A DNA stretch of 34,834 bases from an uncultured Acidimicrobiales bacterium (lineage in GTDB: Bacteria > Actinomycetota > Acidimicrobiia > Acidimicrobiales > SZUA-35): the NCBI GenBank assembly GCA_937997485.1, contig CALKTH010000069.1:1-34834 (forward strand), read 5' to 3'. The notes beneath the pieces are model-generated. The model was not told the origin of the DNA, did not search any database, and saw only the letters and a program-made list of their open reading frames with translations. The translations under genes were made by a program, and so were the position numbers. Shown here piece after piece: positions 22,002 to 30,858 of this stretch; within the stretch, counting starts at the first letter, position 1; every line of letters starts with the position of its first letter.

Positions 22002-22940
22002 TCATCGCTTCTTGCGAAGGCTGATGCGGTGGTCGGTGATCAGGAAACCCACTGACTCGTAGGCGGCAATCGCCGCTGCGTTGTCAACGCCGGTTCGGAC
22101 GATGGCTTGGGTCATCCCGGCCCGGCGCATCTCGTCGAGACCCCGATGAAGCACGGCTGAGGCAAGGCCCCGCCGTCGAGCGCTGGGTCGAGTGGCGACG
22201 GGCTCGAACTCGCCGATCCGATGGACTGGATCGAAGAAAACATCTGCCAGCGCGAGACACGTTCCGTCAGCCTCGATGGCGACGACGTTGGACGATTGCC
22301 CCTGAGCCCCATACGCAAGCTGGTGGGGGATCGTTCGATGCACCCACGCAACGCCCTCGGCCGTTGGCGGACCCTGGCTGAACGCATCGACCTGGGCCAG
22401 ACCTCGTTCCCGAAGCTCCTCGGAGTCGGTCTCGTCGAGCAGTCGGATCTCCACGCCGTCAGGCTGAGGCGCAGCGCTGAGGGCAACTCCCAGGGCCATT
22501 GACATGAACACCTCGTCTCGTCCCTCAGGTTGATAGCCGTGTTGGGCGAGCAGCTCCAGACCCTGGAGATCGCTTTCGTAGCGAACGGTTCGCCAACTGC
22601 CGTAGTCGGACAGTAAGGCAAGCGCCGCATCGGCCTGCTCGATGATGGAAACGGTGACGGCGTTGGAACGAAATCTCGGTGCTGCCTGATGGAACCATTC
22701 TCCCTGGCCGAGGGAGATGCGTGACACCGCCTGCACCTCTTCGTGGTCGTCGCGCCAGAGCTGCACGACCGGAGCGTGGTTCATGAACTCGAAGTTGTTG
22801 ACGTACGCCGACTTCAGCGAGGTTCCGAAGCTCCAAAGGACATCGCCGTCGAACTGCTGCTCGGGAAGAAAGAAGTGATGCAGCTCGGCGACATCCTCGT
22901 CCCCACGAAACGCTGTCGCCCGCAAGGGCCCCGCTGCCAT
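22002..22940 (-). CDS. GNAT family N-acetyltransferase
   Basis: A 312-residue protein with a C-terminal GNAT domain. The acetyl-CoA-binding signature is VATRPSARRRGLASAVLHRG (RRRGLAS corresponds to R/Q-x-x-G-x-A), preceded by the beta strand LALADVFFDPVHRIGEFEPV and followed by MTQAIVRTGVDNAAAIAAYE and VGF. The N-terminal half (HHFFLPEQQFDGDVLWSFGT ... LLSDYGSWRTVRYESDL) looks like a second, degenerate GNAT-like fold, so this may be a tandem GNAT. Substrate unknown. ATG 22,940 is chosen because TACGTT stands exactly six bases upstream; the open frame to 23,075 is antisense to proA. Divergent from proA and probably cotranscribed with the DinB gene. Confidence 0.85.
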   Translation of the reverse strand: MAAGPLRATAFRGDEDVAELHHFFLPEQQFDGDVLWSFGTSLKSAYVNNFEFMNHAPVVQLWRDDHEEVQAVSRISLGQGEWFHQAAPRFRSNAVTVSIIEQADAALALLSDYGSWRTVRYESDLQGLELLAQHGYQPEGRDEVFMSMALGVALSAAPQPDGVEIRLLDETDSEELRERGLAQVDAFSQGPPTAEGVAWVHRTIPHQLAYGAQGQSSNVVAIEADGTCLALADVFFDPVHRIGEFEPVATRPSARRRGLASAVLHRGLDEMRRAGMTQAIVRTGVDNAAAIAAYESVGFLITDHRISLRKKR

Positions 22941-22946
22941 GCTGCG

Positions 22947-22952
22947 AACGTA
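22947..22952 (-). promoter_or_regulatory. Candidate -10 of the GNAT/DinB operon
   Basis: TACGTT on the minus strand, followed by six bases and the ATG at 22,940; no Shine-Dalgarno. Leaderless layout. Confidence 0.45.
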
Positions 22953-23000
22953 GCCCGAGGCGAGCCCGCACTTGGTCGAGTTCCGAGTGCTGCGTGCGTG

Positions 23001-23031
23001 TTGACCAAGACCTGAGCCGCATCGGCATACT
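23001..23031 (+). promoter_or_regulatory. Candidate promoter of proA
   Basis: TTGACC (23,001-23,006), 19-base spacer, CATACT (23,026-23,031), then six bases to ATG 23,038. The transcript would begin at or next to the A of ATG. The spacer is two bases longer than ideal. Confidence 0.45.
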
Positions 23032-23037
23032 GGCCCG

Positions 23038-24534
23038 ATGCAGTTGGAGTCTCTCGAAGCTGGCCAATCGATCATCTACGGCGGCAATCAGGTCACCGCG
23101 GTTCCCGAGGATTTGGCTGCGTCGTTCGCAGCGGGCGACCGGCTTGTTGTCGTGAACGACACCGGTGCGCTCTTGCACATTCCGGCCGCCGAGTGGGACA
23201 TCGCCGCGGGCGCCGTTGGGCGCGCGAGCGATGCGTTTCTTGCCATGGGTTCGGTGAGTGACGAGGCCATCTCGAACTTCTACGAAGCGTTTGCCGCTCG
23301 TCTCGAGGACGACGTCTCGTTCGCTTCGATCCTCGCCGCCAACGAGGCCGACGTCAGCGCCGCCCAGGCAAAGGGTCGTTCCACCACTCGTCTCGTCCTT
23401 TCGGAAACGATGCGGGCAGACATGATCTCGGGCCTCCGTACTTGGCGAGATGCTCCCAGCAGTCGAGACCGGGTGCTGGAGACCATTGAGCACGACGGCT
23501 GGCGCGTCGAGCAGCGCATGGCTGGGCTCGGCGTCGTCGGCTTCGTGTTTGAGGGCCGGCCGAACGTGTTCGCTGATGCTTGCGGTGTGATGCGAAGCGG
23601 CAACGCCGTCGTCTTCCGTATCGGCTCTGATGCGCTTGGCACCGCGAGCGCCATCGTCGAGCACGCTCTTGATCCAGCGTTGGCCGAAGCTGGCCTGCCC
23701 CCGGGTGCCGCATCTCTCGTGGCAAGCCCGGCACGCGCCGCGGGGTGGGCGCTGTTCAGCGACTCTCGCCTCGCTCTCGCGGTTGCCCGGGGCAGCGGCT
23801 TTGCCGTGTCACAGCTCGGCTCCGTGGCGCGCCAAGCTGGCATCCCTGTCAGCCTTCACGGCACGGGCGGAGCATGGATCGTGGTGGACGCCGAGGCCGA
23901 TGCCGATCGTCTTGCCGCCGTCGTCGAGCACAGCTTGGATCGCAAGGTCTGCAACACACTCAACACCTGCGCGGTCGTGGCCAGCGCTGCCTCTGAACTC
24001 GTGCCCCGGGTCCTCGATGGGCTCACCGCAGCCGCCACGAAACGGGGTACGAACCCCAAGCTTCACGTCACTGAAACGGCTCGCCCCTTCGTCCCTGCTG
24101 AGCTGTTCGAACGGGTCGTGCCGATCGCTCGAGCGGAAGGAAGTGTCGACGAGCGTCTCGCTGAACCCATTGCGGGGGATCGCCTCGGCGAAGAGTGGGA
24201 GTGGGAAGACTCACCGGAGATCACGATCACCGTGGTCGACTCCGTCCCCGACGCGGTTGAGCTCTTCAATACTCAGTCGCCCCGCTTTGCTGCCAGCCTC
24301 GTCTCCGAATCGGCCGAGGCCAAGGACACCTTCTGGTCGGCGATCGACGCTCCGTTCGTGGGTGATGGGTTCACTCGGTGGGTCGATGGCCAGTACGCGC
24401 TTGATCGACCCGAGCTCGGGCTCTCCAACTGGGAGTTCGGACGCTTGTTCTCCCGGGGTGGCGTATTGAGCGGCGACAGCGTTTTCACCGTTCGCACTCG
24501 CGTCGTCCAGCCCGACGAACAGGTCCATCGCTGA
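23038..24534 (+). CDS. proA: Glutamate-5-semialdehyde dehydrogenase (gamma-glutamyl phosphate reductase)
   Basis: A 498-residue member of the ProA branch of aldehyde dehydrogenases, the NADPH-dependent second step of proline synthesis. Seen: GVVGFVFEGRPNVFADACGV (the ProA form of the cofactor-pocket strand), RSGNAVVFRIGSDAL, SLHGTGGAWIVVD, the catalytic C305 in KVCNTLNTC, and GDGFTRWVDGQYALDRPELG near the end. ProA is usually about 420 residues. The extra roughly 75 are at the N terminus (IIYGGNQVTAVPEDLAASFA ... VVVNDTGALLHIP), a small beta-rich segment that I believe is shared by ProA-like proteins in related actinobacteria. proB is not adjacent. Starts at ATG 23,038 with a leaderless-type promoter and ends before a strong hairpin. 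Confidence 0.87.
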   Translation: MQLESLEAGQSIIYGGNQVTAVPEDLAASFAAGDRLVVVNDTGALLHIPAAEWDIAAGAVGRASDAFLAMGSVSDEAISNFYEAFAARLEDDVSFASILAANEADVSAAQAKGRSTTRLVLSETMRADMISGLRTWRDAPSSRDRVLETIEHDGWRVEQRMAGLGVVGFVFEGRPNVFADACGVMRSGNAVVFRIGSDALGTASAIVEHALDPALAEAGLPPGAASLVASPARAAGWALFSDSRLALAVARGSGFAVSQLGSVARQAGIPVSLHGTGGAWIVVDAEADADRLAAVVEHSLDRKVCNTLNTCAVVASAASELVPRVLDGLTAAATKRGTNPKLHVTETARPFVPAELFERVVPIARAEGSVDERLAEPIAGDRLGEEWEWEDSPEITITVVDSVPDAVELFNTQSPRFAASLVSESAEAKDTFWSAIDAPFVGDGFTRWVDGQYALDRPELGLSNWEFGRLFSRGGVLSGDSVFTVRTRVVQPDEQVHR

Positions 24535-24591
24535 TCGGTATCGCACCAGAAACGGCAGCGCAGGACGACCTCGGCGCTGTTCTGTCACTCT

Positions 24592-24614
24592 CAGCCCACC
24601 GGAACGGTGGGCTG
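24592..24614 (+). terminator. Terminator hairpin after proA
   Basis: CAGCCCACCG (24,592-24,601) pairs perfectly with CGGTGGGCTG (24,605-24,614) around GAA. It lies 58 bases past the proA stop and 46 before the P450 start. Confidence 0.65.
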
Positions 24615-24647
24615 GACACGAAATTTCGGCTGAGAGAGGGGGCGGGC

Positions 24648-24653
24648 TAGGTT
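24648..24653 (+). promoter_or_regulatory. Candidate -10 of the P450 gene
   Basis: TAGGTT followed by six bases and ATG 24,660. Leaderless layout. Confidence 0.4.
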
Positions 24654-24659
24654 CCGGAG

Positions 24660-25856
24660 ATGGCTGCTCCCGGCTCGACGACCACGCAACAGCCCACGAT
24701 CGGACTTCTCGATCCCCATTGGTACCGCACCGATCCGCAAGCTGCGTACCGCTGGTTGCGGGCCTACGACGGACTCTGGCACGACGAGGTCACCGGTCTC
24801 TGGGCGATCGCCCGGCACGCCGACGTGCTCGAGGTCGAGCGCCGTCCTGAACTCTTCTCCAGCAAGGGCGTCTACCGCGCAGTGCCGTCGCCGGAAGAGA
24901 AGACCATGATTTCCCAGGACGATCCGGGCCATCTCGGCCAACGTCGCCTCATCAACCGCCGCTTCACGCCTCGCGCCACGAAGAACCATGCCGAGGAGTA
25001 CCAGAACCTCATCACCGAGCTGGTCGACGGTGCCCTCGTAGAGGTGGGCGCCCACGGTTCCACTGAGGTCGTGCATTCCCTGGCCGCCCAACTTCCCTGT
25101 CGGGTCACGTCCCGGCTCATCGGCTTCGGCGACGAGCATTGGGAAAAGGTGCAGGAGTGGTCTGAGAAACAGATGCGGATCGACACTCGCATGGTCGATG
25201 AGGGCGTGTATCGCGATCTCTACGAGTCGATTCACGAGTGGGCGGCGCTCATGCAGGAGCTGCTGCCCCAACGCATGGCCGAGCCGCAGGATGACCTCTT
25301 CTCCACCTGGCTCGAGGCCGGCATGGACTTCGAGACGATGGTGCAGGAGACCGGTCTCCTCATCGCTGGTGGAGCCGAGACCACCCGGACCGTGATCTCT
25401 CATGGCCTCCGTCTCCTCGCCGATCGACCCGACGAATGGGAGCGGCTAGCGGCCGACTCCTCCAGCATCCCGGCGGCGGTCGAAGAGCTGGTTCGATACG
25501 TCACGCCGCTCAACAACTTCTTCCGCATCGCCACGGAGGATGTCGAGGTGGCGGGAACCACGATCCCGGCCGGCGACCGGGTGATCCTTCTCTACCCGGC
25601 GGCCAACCGTGACGAGTCGGTGTTCGCCGATCCGGACACCCTTGATCTCACACGAGACCCGAACCCGCACCTCTCGTTCGGGCACGGCACCCACTTCTGC
25701 CTCGGCGCGAATCTGGCCCGAGTGGAACTTCGCCTGCTTCTCGAGGAGCTGACTTCGCGGGTGACGAATCTCCGAGTCGTGAATGAGCCGGACGTCGAGC
25801 CGAACATCTTCGCTCGAGCCGTTCGCTCCTTCGACCTCGCCTTCGACGCTCGCTGA
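24660..25856 (+). CDS. Cytochrome P450
   Basis: A 398-residue soluble bacterial P450, a haem monooxygenase that inserts oxygen into an organic substrate using electrons from a ferredoxin system. Seen: an I-helix AGGAETTR (A236 to R243, with the E240-T241 oxygen-activating pair), the K-helix EELVR (ExxR), and the haem loop FGHGTHFCLGANLAR with C347 as the iron ligand. Length and absence of a membrane anchor fit class I bacterial P450s. DDPGHLGQRRLINRRFTP matches the conserved C-helix contact region. No ferredoxin or ferredoxin reductase gene is adjacent, and the substrate is not predictable. The leaderless ATG follows TAGGTT. Convergent with phoD, only eight bases between stops. Confidence 0.93.
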   Translation: MAAPGSTTTQQPTIGLLDPHWYRTDPQAAYRWLRAYDGLWHDEVTGLWAIARHADVLEVERRPELFSSKGVYRAVPSPEEKTMISQDDPGHLGQRRLINRRFTPRATKNHAEEYQNLITELVDGALVEVGAHGSTEVVHSLAAQLPCRVTSRLIGFGDEHWEKVQEWSEKQMRIDTRMVDEGVYRDLYESIHEWAALMQELLPQRMAEPQDDLFSTWLEAGMDFETMVQETGLLIAGGAETTRTVISHGLRLLADRPDEWERLAADSSSIPAAVEELVRYVTPLNNFFRIATEDVEVAGTTIPAGDRVILLYPAANRDESVFADPDTLDLTRDPNPHLSFGHGTHFCLGANLARVELRLLLEELTSRVTNLRVVNEPDVEPNIFARAVRSFDLAFDAR

Positions 25857-25864
25857 CCGCGGCG

Positions 25865-27364
25865 TCAGGCCGGAGCGAGGCCCGGCGCGGTCGGGATGAT
25901 CGCCATCGGTGGAGCCGGCGCGACGCTGGACGGATCGGTCGTGTCTTCGTAGAAGATGTTCTCGACGAGCGCTCGGTCAGCGGAGAGCGTCAGGCGGAGG
26001 AATCCGTTGCGGGGATCGATGCCCTGCAGGTGCGGGTTCACCAGACCAAGCAGCGGGGCGGCACCGGCCAAATCCTCGGGGAACGCCGAGCTGATCGCCG
26101 GAGCCATGAGCTCGGTGGCGACGGGCTTGGCCGTGTTGTCGGCCGGGTCGGCTGACATGAGCAGCGACATCGACGTGTGCAGATCGCCGGAGAGGAACAC
26201 GGTTCCCGGAATCGACGCCACCCGCGCGGCAAGCCTCGCCCGGTCGTTCGGGTAGCCGTCGTAGGTATAGAACAGTGGATTGTCGGCCACCGGCAGAAGG
26301 AGCCCGCTGACCAAGACGGGGCTGCCGACGAGGGTCCAGGTCCCGTCATGATCGAGTTGGCTCGCAAGCCAGTCCTCCTGATCCGGTCCGAGCAGCGTGG
26401 CGCCGTCTGCGTGCTGGCGAACATCGGTGAGGAGCAGCCTTCCGTGATCGCCCAAGTCGATGGTGCGATACAGATCGAACGCGCCCGTTTCCGGGTCTGG
26501 CGGGGGCAGGCGAGTAGGCATGTGCTCCCACCACGCTTTCGCCGCTGCGGCGAAGCGGGCCTGATCGACCGAGTTGTTGTAGTCGTTGGCCACCTCGTGG
26601 TCGTCCCATGTGGCCGACCAGGCGCACGACGCGTGTGCGGCTTGGAGGAGTGGATCGCTTCGGTGCTCGGCGTAGAGGTCCCGGTATTCATCCACCGTGT
26701 TCGCCCGGCCGTAGATGTAGTCCCCCAACCAGATCATGAGATCCAGATTGCTGGCTGCAATCCCGTCGTGGGCGGCATACCCACCGTCGCCCAACCGCTG
26801 ACACGAGCTGACGCCGAGCCGGAGGGGAGTGTTCTGTCCATCGCCGAGGGCTGGCAGCACCTTGGCACGACCGACCGGTGAGGCGATCGCTCCCGCCCGG
26901 AAACGGTAGAAGAACGTCGTGCCGGAGCGAAGGCCCGAGGCAATGGCCCGAACGGTGTGGGCATGTTCGGTGGTGGCTTCCGCTCGGCCCGTTGCGACGA
27001 GCGTCGAAAACGATTCGTCGACGCTCACTTCCCACACCATTGGCACGATGCTCGGCAAACCGGCGCCGAGTACCCGTGTCCAGAGGATGACCGAGGTGGC
27101 GTCGGGATCACCGGAGGCAACGCCAAGCGTGAACGGTTCGGCTGGAAGGTCGACGGGCTCGGTGTCGAGAGCGTCGACTTCTGGCAGCGGCTGGGGCTCC
27201 GGGGCAGCAGCCGTGGTCGGCGTCGATGGCGGTGCAGAGGTTGTCGCTCCGTTGTCCGCCGCACCTGCACTGGCGTCGGGCACATCGGAGCGCTCGGATC
27301 CGTCAGAGGTACAGGCAGCGAGGAACGCGCCCATCAGGGAGCCTAGAAATGCCCGCCGCTTCAT
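25865..27364 (-). CDS. phoD: PhoD-like alkaline phosphatase/phosphodiesterase, Tat lipoprotein
   Basis: A 499-residue exported phosphatase. The N terminus KRRAFLGSLMGAFLAAC combines a twin-arginine motif with a lipobox, so it is probably exported folded by Tat and lipid-anchored. A linker rich in A, P and T (about 20-65) follows. PhoD signatures: FTLGVASGDPDATSVILWTR, an N-terminal Ig-like beta domain, WLGDYIYG, SATWDDHEVANDYN, LLTDVRQH and FLSGDLHTS, which give the metal-ligand Asp, Asn and His residues of the metallophosphatase core. It would release phosphate from organic phosphoesters outside the cell. The gene begins 21 bases after the SulP stop on the same strand, so they are likely one transcript. 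I see no recognisable Pho box. Confidence 0.9.
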   Translation of the reverse strand: MKRRAFLGSLMGAFLAACTSDGSERSDVPDASAGAADNGATTSAPPSTPTTAAAPEPQPLPEVDALDTEPVDLPAEPFTLGVASGDPDATSVILWTRVLGAGLPSIVPMVWEVSVDESFSTLVATGRAEATTEHAHTVRAIASGLRSGTTFFYRFRAGAIASPVGRAKVLPALGDGQNTPLRLGVSSCQRLGDGGYAAHDGIAASNLDLMIWLGDYIYGRANTVDEYRDLYAEHRSDPLLQAAHASCAWSATWDDHEVANDYNNSVDQARFAAAAKAWWEHMPTRLPPPDPETGAFDLYRTIDLGDHGRLLLTDVRQHADGATLLGPDQEDWLASQLDHDGTWTLVGSPVLVSGLLLPVADNPLFYTYDGYPNDRARLAARVASIPGTVFLSGDLHTSMSLLMSADPADNTAKPVATELMAPAISSAFPEDLAGAAPLLGLVNPHLQGIDPRNGFLRLTLSADRALVENIFYEDTTDPSSVAPAPPMAIIPTAPGLAPA

Positions 27365-27385
27365 GTCGCTATCGCCCCGTCCATC

Positions 27386-28972
27386 TCATGAGTCGGTCGT
27401 CGCTTCGTCTTCCGGTTCCTGCAGCAGCGATGTGAACAGCCGCTTGGCATGGGGCGGTATTCCCTCGAAGTGAACCCGAAGCCCATTCGCTCGGCCGTCG
27501 TTGGCAAACTCGGCGAGGTCGCCTGCGGCCGTGAGATCCAGCCGGCCAACGCCGTCGAGCACGATCGTGATGTCGTCCACTTCGGGATGCTCGTTGATCG
27601 AGGCGAGGATGTTCTCAACGATCTGATTGACCGAGCCGAACCACAACACGCCGTGGGGATAGAAGAACAGCTTGTCGGGCGAGGGCTGCATGATCGTGAC
27701 CGAGACCTGCACCTCTCTCCACAGGTGCACGCTGATCGACAGGCCGATGCCAACCATGATCGCCTGATCGATTCGCGGATCGAGCAGCAGCGTGGCACCG
27801 AGCGTGGCGGCCGCAGTCGCCGATTGCGGCTTGCTCCAGTCCCACATGGCGGCGATGCGGTCGAAGCGCACGAGAGAGATCGCAGCGCTGACGACCACGG
27901 CGGCGAGGGCCGCTCGGGGGATCGATTCCAGTACAGACACGAATGGGAGGAACGCCAGCATGGTCAGGCCTGTGACGGCGCCCGACCAGCGGGTGCGTGC
28001 GCCAGCCCGCTCGTTCAGCGAACTGCGACCAAACGAGCCACCCACGGGGAACGCTCCGGTCGCAGCGGACGCGATGTTGGCGACGCCCTGGCTGATGAAC
28101 TCCTGGTTGGCGCTCCACGATTCGCGCTTCTCGGCTGCGTACGTGCGAGCGATGGATGCCGGCTCGGCGAAGCCAACGAGGGCAATGACGGCGCCGGGCA
28201 GGAGGAGATCGGTGGTCCGTCCCCACGGCAAGTCGAAGCTCAGTGCCGGGACGCCGCTGGGCAGATCGCCGATGGTGGCCACATCCAAGTTGAACACGAC
28301 CGAGATCACCCACGCCGCAGCGACAGCGATCAGCACGGCTGGGAACAACTTATGGACCTTGCGGAGCGTGATGCTGAGCACGAGGGTGAGGACCCCGATG
28401 GCCACGCTGCCGACGTTGGCGTCGCCGATCTGGCTGAGCGCATCGGCGGCTCGAGAGAGCACCCGTCCGCCCTCGCCCGGCACGCCCAGGATCGCCGGGA
28501 CCTGCGAGCCAGCAATGAGCAGTGCCGCGCCCGTGGTGAAGCCGGTGAGGACAGGCTGTGAGACGAAGTAGGCCATGATGCCGAGACGCATCAATCCGAG
28601 GCCGATGCGGATGACGCCGACGATCAGTGCCAGCAGCGAACCGAGCATCACGTATTCGTTCGATCCGGCCGTGGCCAGGCTCGCCAACGCACCACCGACG
28701 AGGAGTGCGGTCAACGCCGTCGGCCCAGTCTGGAGGTAGGGCGAGGAGACAACGAACGAGGCGACGATCGGCGGCAACATGCCAGCGATGAGTCCGAGAT
28801 GCGTGGGCATGCCCGCAAGCTCGGCGTAGGCGAGACCCTGGGGGATCAAGATGAGGAAAACGCTGAGCCCAGCGATGAGGTCGGCCATTTCTGGGCGGAT
28901 CGGTTCCAGCCGTTCGATCAGCGAGCGACGGCGCAGGGTGAGCTGCGCGAGGCGTGGAGACGTGCGAGCCAT
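27386..28972 (-). CDS. SulP family anion transporter with STAS domain
   Basis: A 528-residue SLC26/SulP transporter. The N-terminal DLIAGLSVFLILIPQGLAYA is the sulfate-transporter signature region, followed by a run of 10-12 membrane segments including LQTGPTALTALLVGG, SQPVLTGFTTGAALLI and GFAEPASIARTYA. From about residue 415 comes a cytoplasmic STAS domain (KLFFYPHGVLWFGSVNQIVE ... ITIVLDGVGRLDLTAAGDLA). Family substrates include sulfate, bicarbonate and other anions; which one cannot be read from sequence. The phoD gene follows 21 bases downstream. Transport of a simple anion with an extracellular phosphatase could be a nutrient-scavenging unit, but no phosphate-specific SulP signature is evident. 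ATG 28,972 is the only reasonable start. Confidence 0.9.
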   Translation of the reverse strand: MARTSPRLAQLTLRRRSLIERLEPIRPEMADLIAGLSVFLILIPQGLAYAELAGMPTHLGLIAGMLPPIVASFVVSSPYLQTGPTALTALLVGGALASLATAGSNEYVMLGSLLALIVGVIRIGLGLMRLGIMAYFVSQPVLTGFTTGAALLIAGSQVPAILGVPGEGGRVLSRAADALSQIGDANVGSVAIGVLTLVLSITLRKVHKLFPAVLIAVAAAWVISVVFNLDVATIGDLPSGVPALSFDLPWGRTTDLLLPGAVIALVGFAEPASIARTYAAEKRESWSANQEFISQGVANIASAATGAFPVGGSFGRSSLNERAGARTRWSGAVTGLTMLAFLPFVSVLESIPRAALAAVVVSAAISLVRFDRIAAMWDWSKPQSATAAATLGATLLLDPRIDQAIMVGIGLSISVHLWREVQVSVTIMQPSPDKLFFYPHGVLWFGSVNQIVENILASINEHPEVDDITIVLDGVGRLDLTAAGDLAEFANDGRANGLRVHFEGIPPHAKRLFTSLLQEPEDEATTDS

Positions 28973-29027
28973 CAGGGCCGAGCCAGGCCAGCTGGAGGAA
29001 AAATCACACGCTGCACGGGCGTGACTC

Positions 29028-29033
29028 TACGCT
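29028..29033 (+). promoter_or_regulatory. Candidate -10 of the aminotransferase/sulfotransferase operon
   Basis: TACGCT, six bases, then ATG 29,040. No Shine-Dalgarno. Leaderless layout. Confidence 0.45.
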
Positions 29034-29039
29034 CCGGCC

Positions 29040-30008
29040 ATGGCACACGGAACACACGACTACGACGTCGATCCCCGCAACGAGAACATCATCATCCGCG
29101 TCAACGACGACCTGCTGCCGAGGGAGAAAGCAGTCGTGTCAGTTTTCGATAGTGGGTTCATGTTGGGTGATGGCGTTTGGGAGGGCATCCGTGTGCACAA
29201 CGGTCATCTGGCGTTCATGGATGATCATCTCCGTCGGCTCTACGAGGGAGCGAAGGCGCTCGACATGGACATCGGCCGGACGCCGGAGGAGCTGCGGGCG
29301 ATGGTGCAAGAAACGCTGGACGCCAATGACATGTCTGAGGCCAGCGGAGTTCACATCCGGCTGATGATCTCTCGTGGTGTGAAAAGCACGCCCTACCAGG
29401 ATCCCCGCTTCACGATCTCGGCCGCCACGATCGTGATCATCCCGGAGTACAAGGACCCCCAGGAGTCCACGCTCACTCGAGGCGTTCGTCTGGCAACGGT
29501 GTCGACTCGTCGTGGTCGTCCCGACGTGCAGGACCCGAAGTGGAACTCACACTCCAAGCTCAACTGCATCAGTGCCTGCATCCAGGCGGCAAAAGCCGGC
29601 GCCGACGAGGGCCTCATGCTCGACCCGCAGGGCTTCGTTGCCACCTGCAACAGCACCCACTTCTTCATCGTTCGCCGTCCCGACGGTCCGGGCACACCAG
29701 AGAATCCCGGGCCGATCGAGGTGTGGACCTCGACGGGGGACTACTGCATGCCGGGAATCACCCGCCGCAACGTGATTCGCCTGTGCGATCGACGGGGCGC
29801 GGAGATTGGCGTGACGGCTCACCAGAAGAACTTCAGCCTGACCGAGGTCTACGGAGCGGACGAGGCCTTTGTCACCGGCACGTTCGCTGGCATCGCCCCG
29901 GTGACCGAGATCGACGGTCGAGTGATCGGTACGGGCGAGCGAGGCCCCATCGTCGAGCAACTCCAGCAGTGGTACCTCCAAATGATTGACGAAGAGGCGC
30001 ATGTCTGA
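29040..30008 (+). CDS. Class IV PLP-dependent aminotransferase (branched-chain/D-amino-acid type)
   Basis: A 322-residue fold-type IV aminotransferase (IlvE/D-amino-acid transaminase/PabC group). The PLP lysine is K173 in NSHSKLNCISACIQA. Other landmarks are VSVFDSGFMLGDGVWEGIRV near the N terminus, GFVATCNSTHFFIV (the E/A-x-x-x-S/N strand), CMPGITRRNVI (PGIxR phosphate loop) and EAFVTGTFAGIAPVTEIDG (the TGT/TxxxxxPV signature). Substrate class is uncertain: the group contains L- and D-specific enzymes and lyases. Its stop overlaps the start of the sulfotransferase-like gene (ATG 30,001). This tight pairing suggests a joint function. I recall plant proteins annotated as branched-chain aminotransferase-like that combine a P-loop domain with this domain; this needs checking. 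Confidence 0.87.
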   Translation: MAHGTHDYDVDPRNENIIIRVNDDLLPREKAVVSVFDSGFMLGDGVWEGIRVHNGHLAFMDDHLRRLYEGAKALDMDIGRTPEELRAMVQETLDANDMSEASGVHIRLMISRGVKSTPYQDPRFTISAATIVIIPEYKDPQESTLTRGVRLATVSTRRGRPDVQDPKWNSHSKLNCISACIQAAKAGADEGLMLDPQGFVATCNSTHFFIVRRPDGPGTPENPGPIEVWTSTGDYCMPGITRRNVIRLCDRRGAEIGVTAHQKNFSLTEVYGADEAFVTGTFAGIAPVTEIDGRVIGTGERGPIVEQLQQWYLQMIDEEAHV

Positions 30009-30732
30009 CTCGGTGGGCTCGGCGCAGCGGATCGCCATGTGGTCCGGGCCTCGAAATCTCTCCACCGCCATGATGCGAAGCTGGGAGAACCGAGCCGACA
30101 CGACTGTGATGGACGAGCCGCTCTACGCCGCCTATCTGGCCGAGTCGGGTTCAGATCACCCTTCGGCCGCTGAGATCATCGCCGCCGGACCGGCGACCTA
30201 CGAAGAAGCCATTGCCGCCTGTTTCGCGCCGCTGCCGGACGAGACGTCAATCAGCTATCAGAAGCACATGGCGCACCACCTCATCGTGGAGAGCGATCTG
30301 TCCTGGCTCGACGGGCTGACCAACTGTCTCTTACTTCGAGATCCGCGTTGGGTGCTGGCGAGCTACCTGAAGGTCCGAGACTCGGTCTCTCTTGAAGAGA
30401 TCGGGTTGCCTCAGCAGCTCGTCCTCGCCGACCGGTGCGAATTGATCTTCGACTCAGCGGACTTCCTCGCCGATCCAGAAGCCGGACTCCGAACTATCTG
30501 CGAGGCCGTGGGAGCGGCCTTCGATCCGGCGATGCTGACCTGGCCTGCGGGCAAGCGATCATCCGACGGTGTGTGGGCGAAGCATTGGTACGCCTCGGTC
30601 GAGGCGAGCACCGGGTTCGGCCCGCCTCCCGGTCTGACTGCGCCGCCTGAGCTGAGCGGTGAGCTTCAAGTCCTGGGGGCTGAAGCGATGGAGATCTACC
30701 AGGCGCTCAAGGCACGCTCGATCACCGTCTGA
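30001..30732 (+). CDS. Sulfotransferase-like P-loop protein
   Basis: A 243-residue protein resembling bacterial sulfotransferases, which move sulfate from PAPS to an acceptor. Seen: IAMWSGPRNLSTAMMRSWEN, which has the form of the 5'-phosphosulfate loop; TVMDEPLYAAYL, with an acidic-aromatic pair; SYQKHMAHHLI; and LLLRDPRWVLASYLKVRDSV, the RDP-R...S pattern of the 3'-phosphate-binding region. ATG 30,001 is chosen over the in-frame upstream ATG because GAAGAGG stands just before it and homology begins there. It overlaps the aminotransferase stop by eight bases, so translation is coupled. No acceptor can be named. An alternative reading is a related P-loop kinase-like protein with no PAPS use. 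Confidence 0.75.
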   Translation: MSDSVGSAQRIAMWSGPRNLSTAMMRSWENRADTTVMDEPLYAAYLAESGSDHPSAAEIIAAGPATYEEAIAACFAPLPDETSISYQKHMAHHLIVESDLSWLDGLTNCLLLRDPRWVLASYLKVRDSVSLEEIGLPQQLVLADRCELIFDSADFLADPEAGLRTICEAVGAAFDPAMLTWPAGKRSSDGVWAKHWYASVEASTGFGPPPGLTAPPELSGELQVLGAEAMEIYQALKARSITV

Positions 30733-30846
30733 GCGAGCTCCACCTCGCGTCAGACGTGGCCTCATCGAGCCGTGGACGGGGACGTAGCCGAACAGGCTAG
30801 CGATCAACTTCTGACCGATTGTGTTGGTTCCCGTGCGTTCGTGGGC

Positions 30847-30852
30847 GACGAT
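30847..30852 (+). promoter_or_regulatory. Candidate -10 of the nucleotidyltransferase gene
   Basis: GACGAT, six bases, then GTG 30,859. A weak hexamer; supported mainly by the recurring spacing. Confidence 0.3.
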
Positions 30853-30858
30853 GGGAAC

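Noticed and set aside
24591..25403. Minus-strand frame opposite the P450 gene
   Set aside because: Antisense shadow; the P450 on the plus strand has all haem and I-helix motifs.
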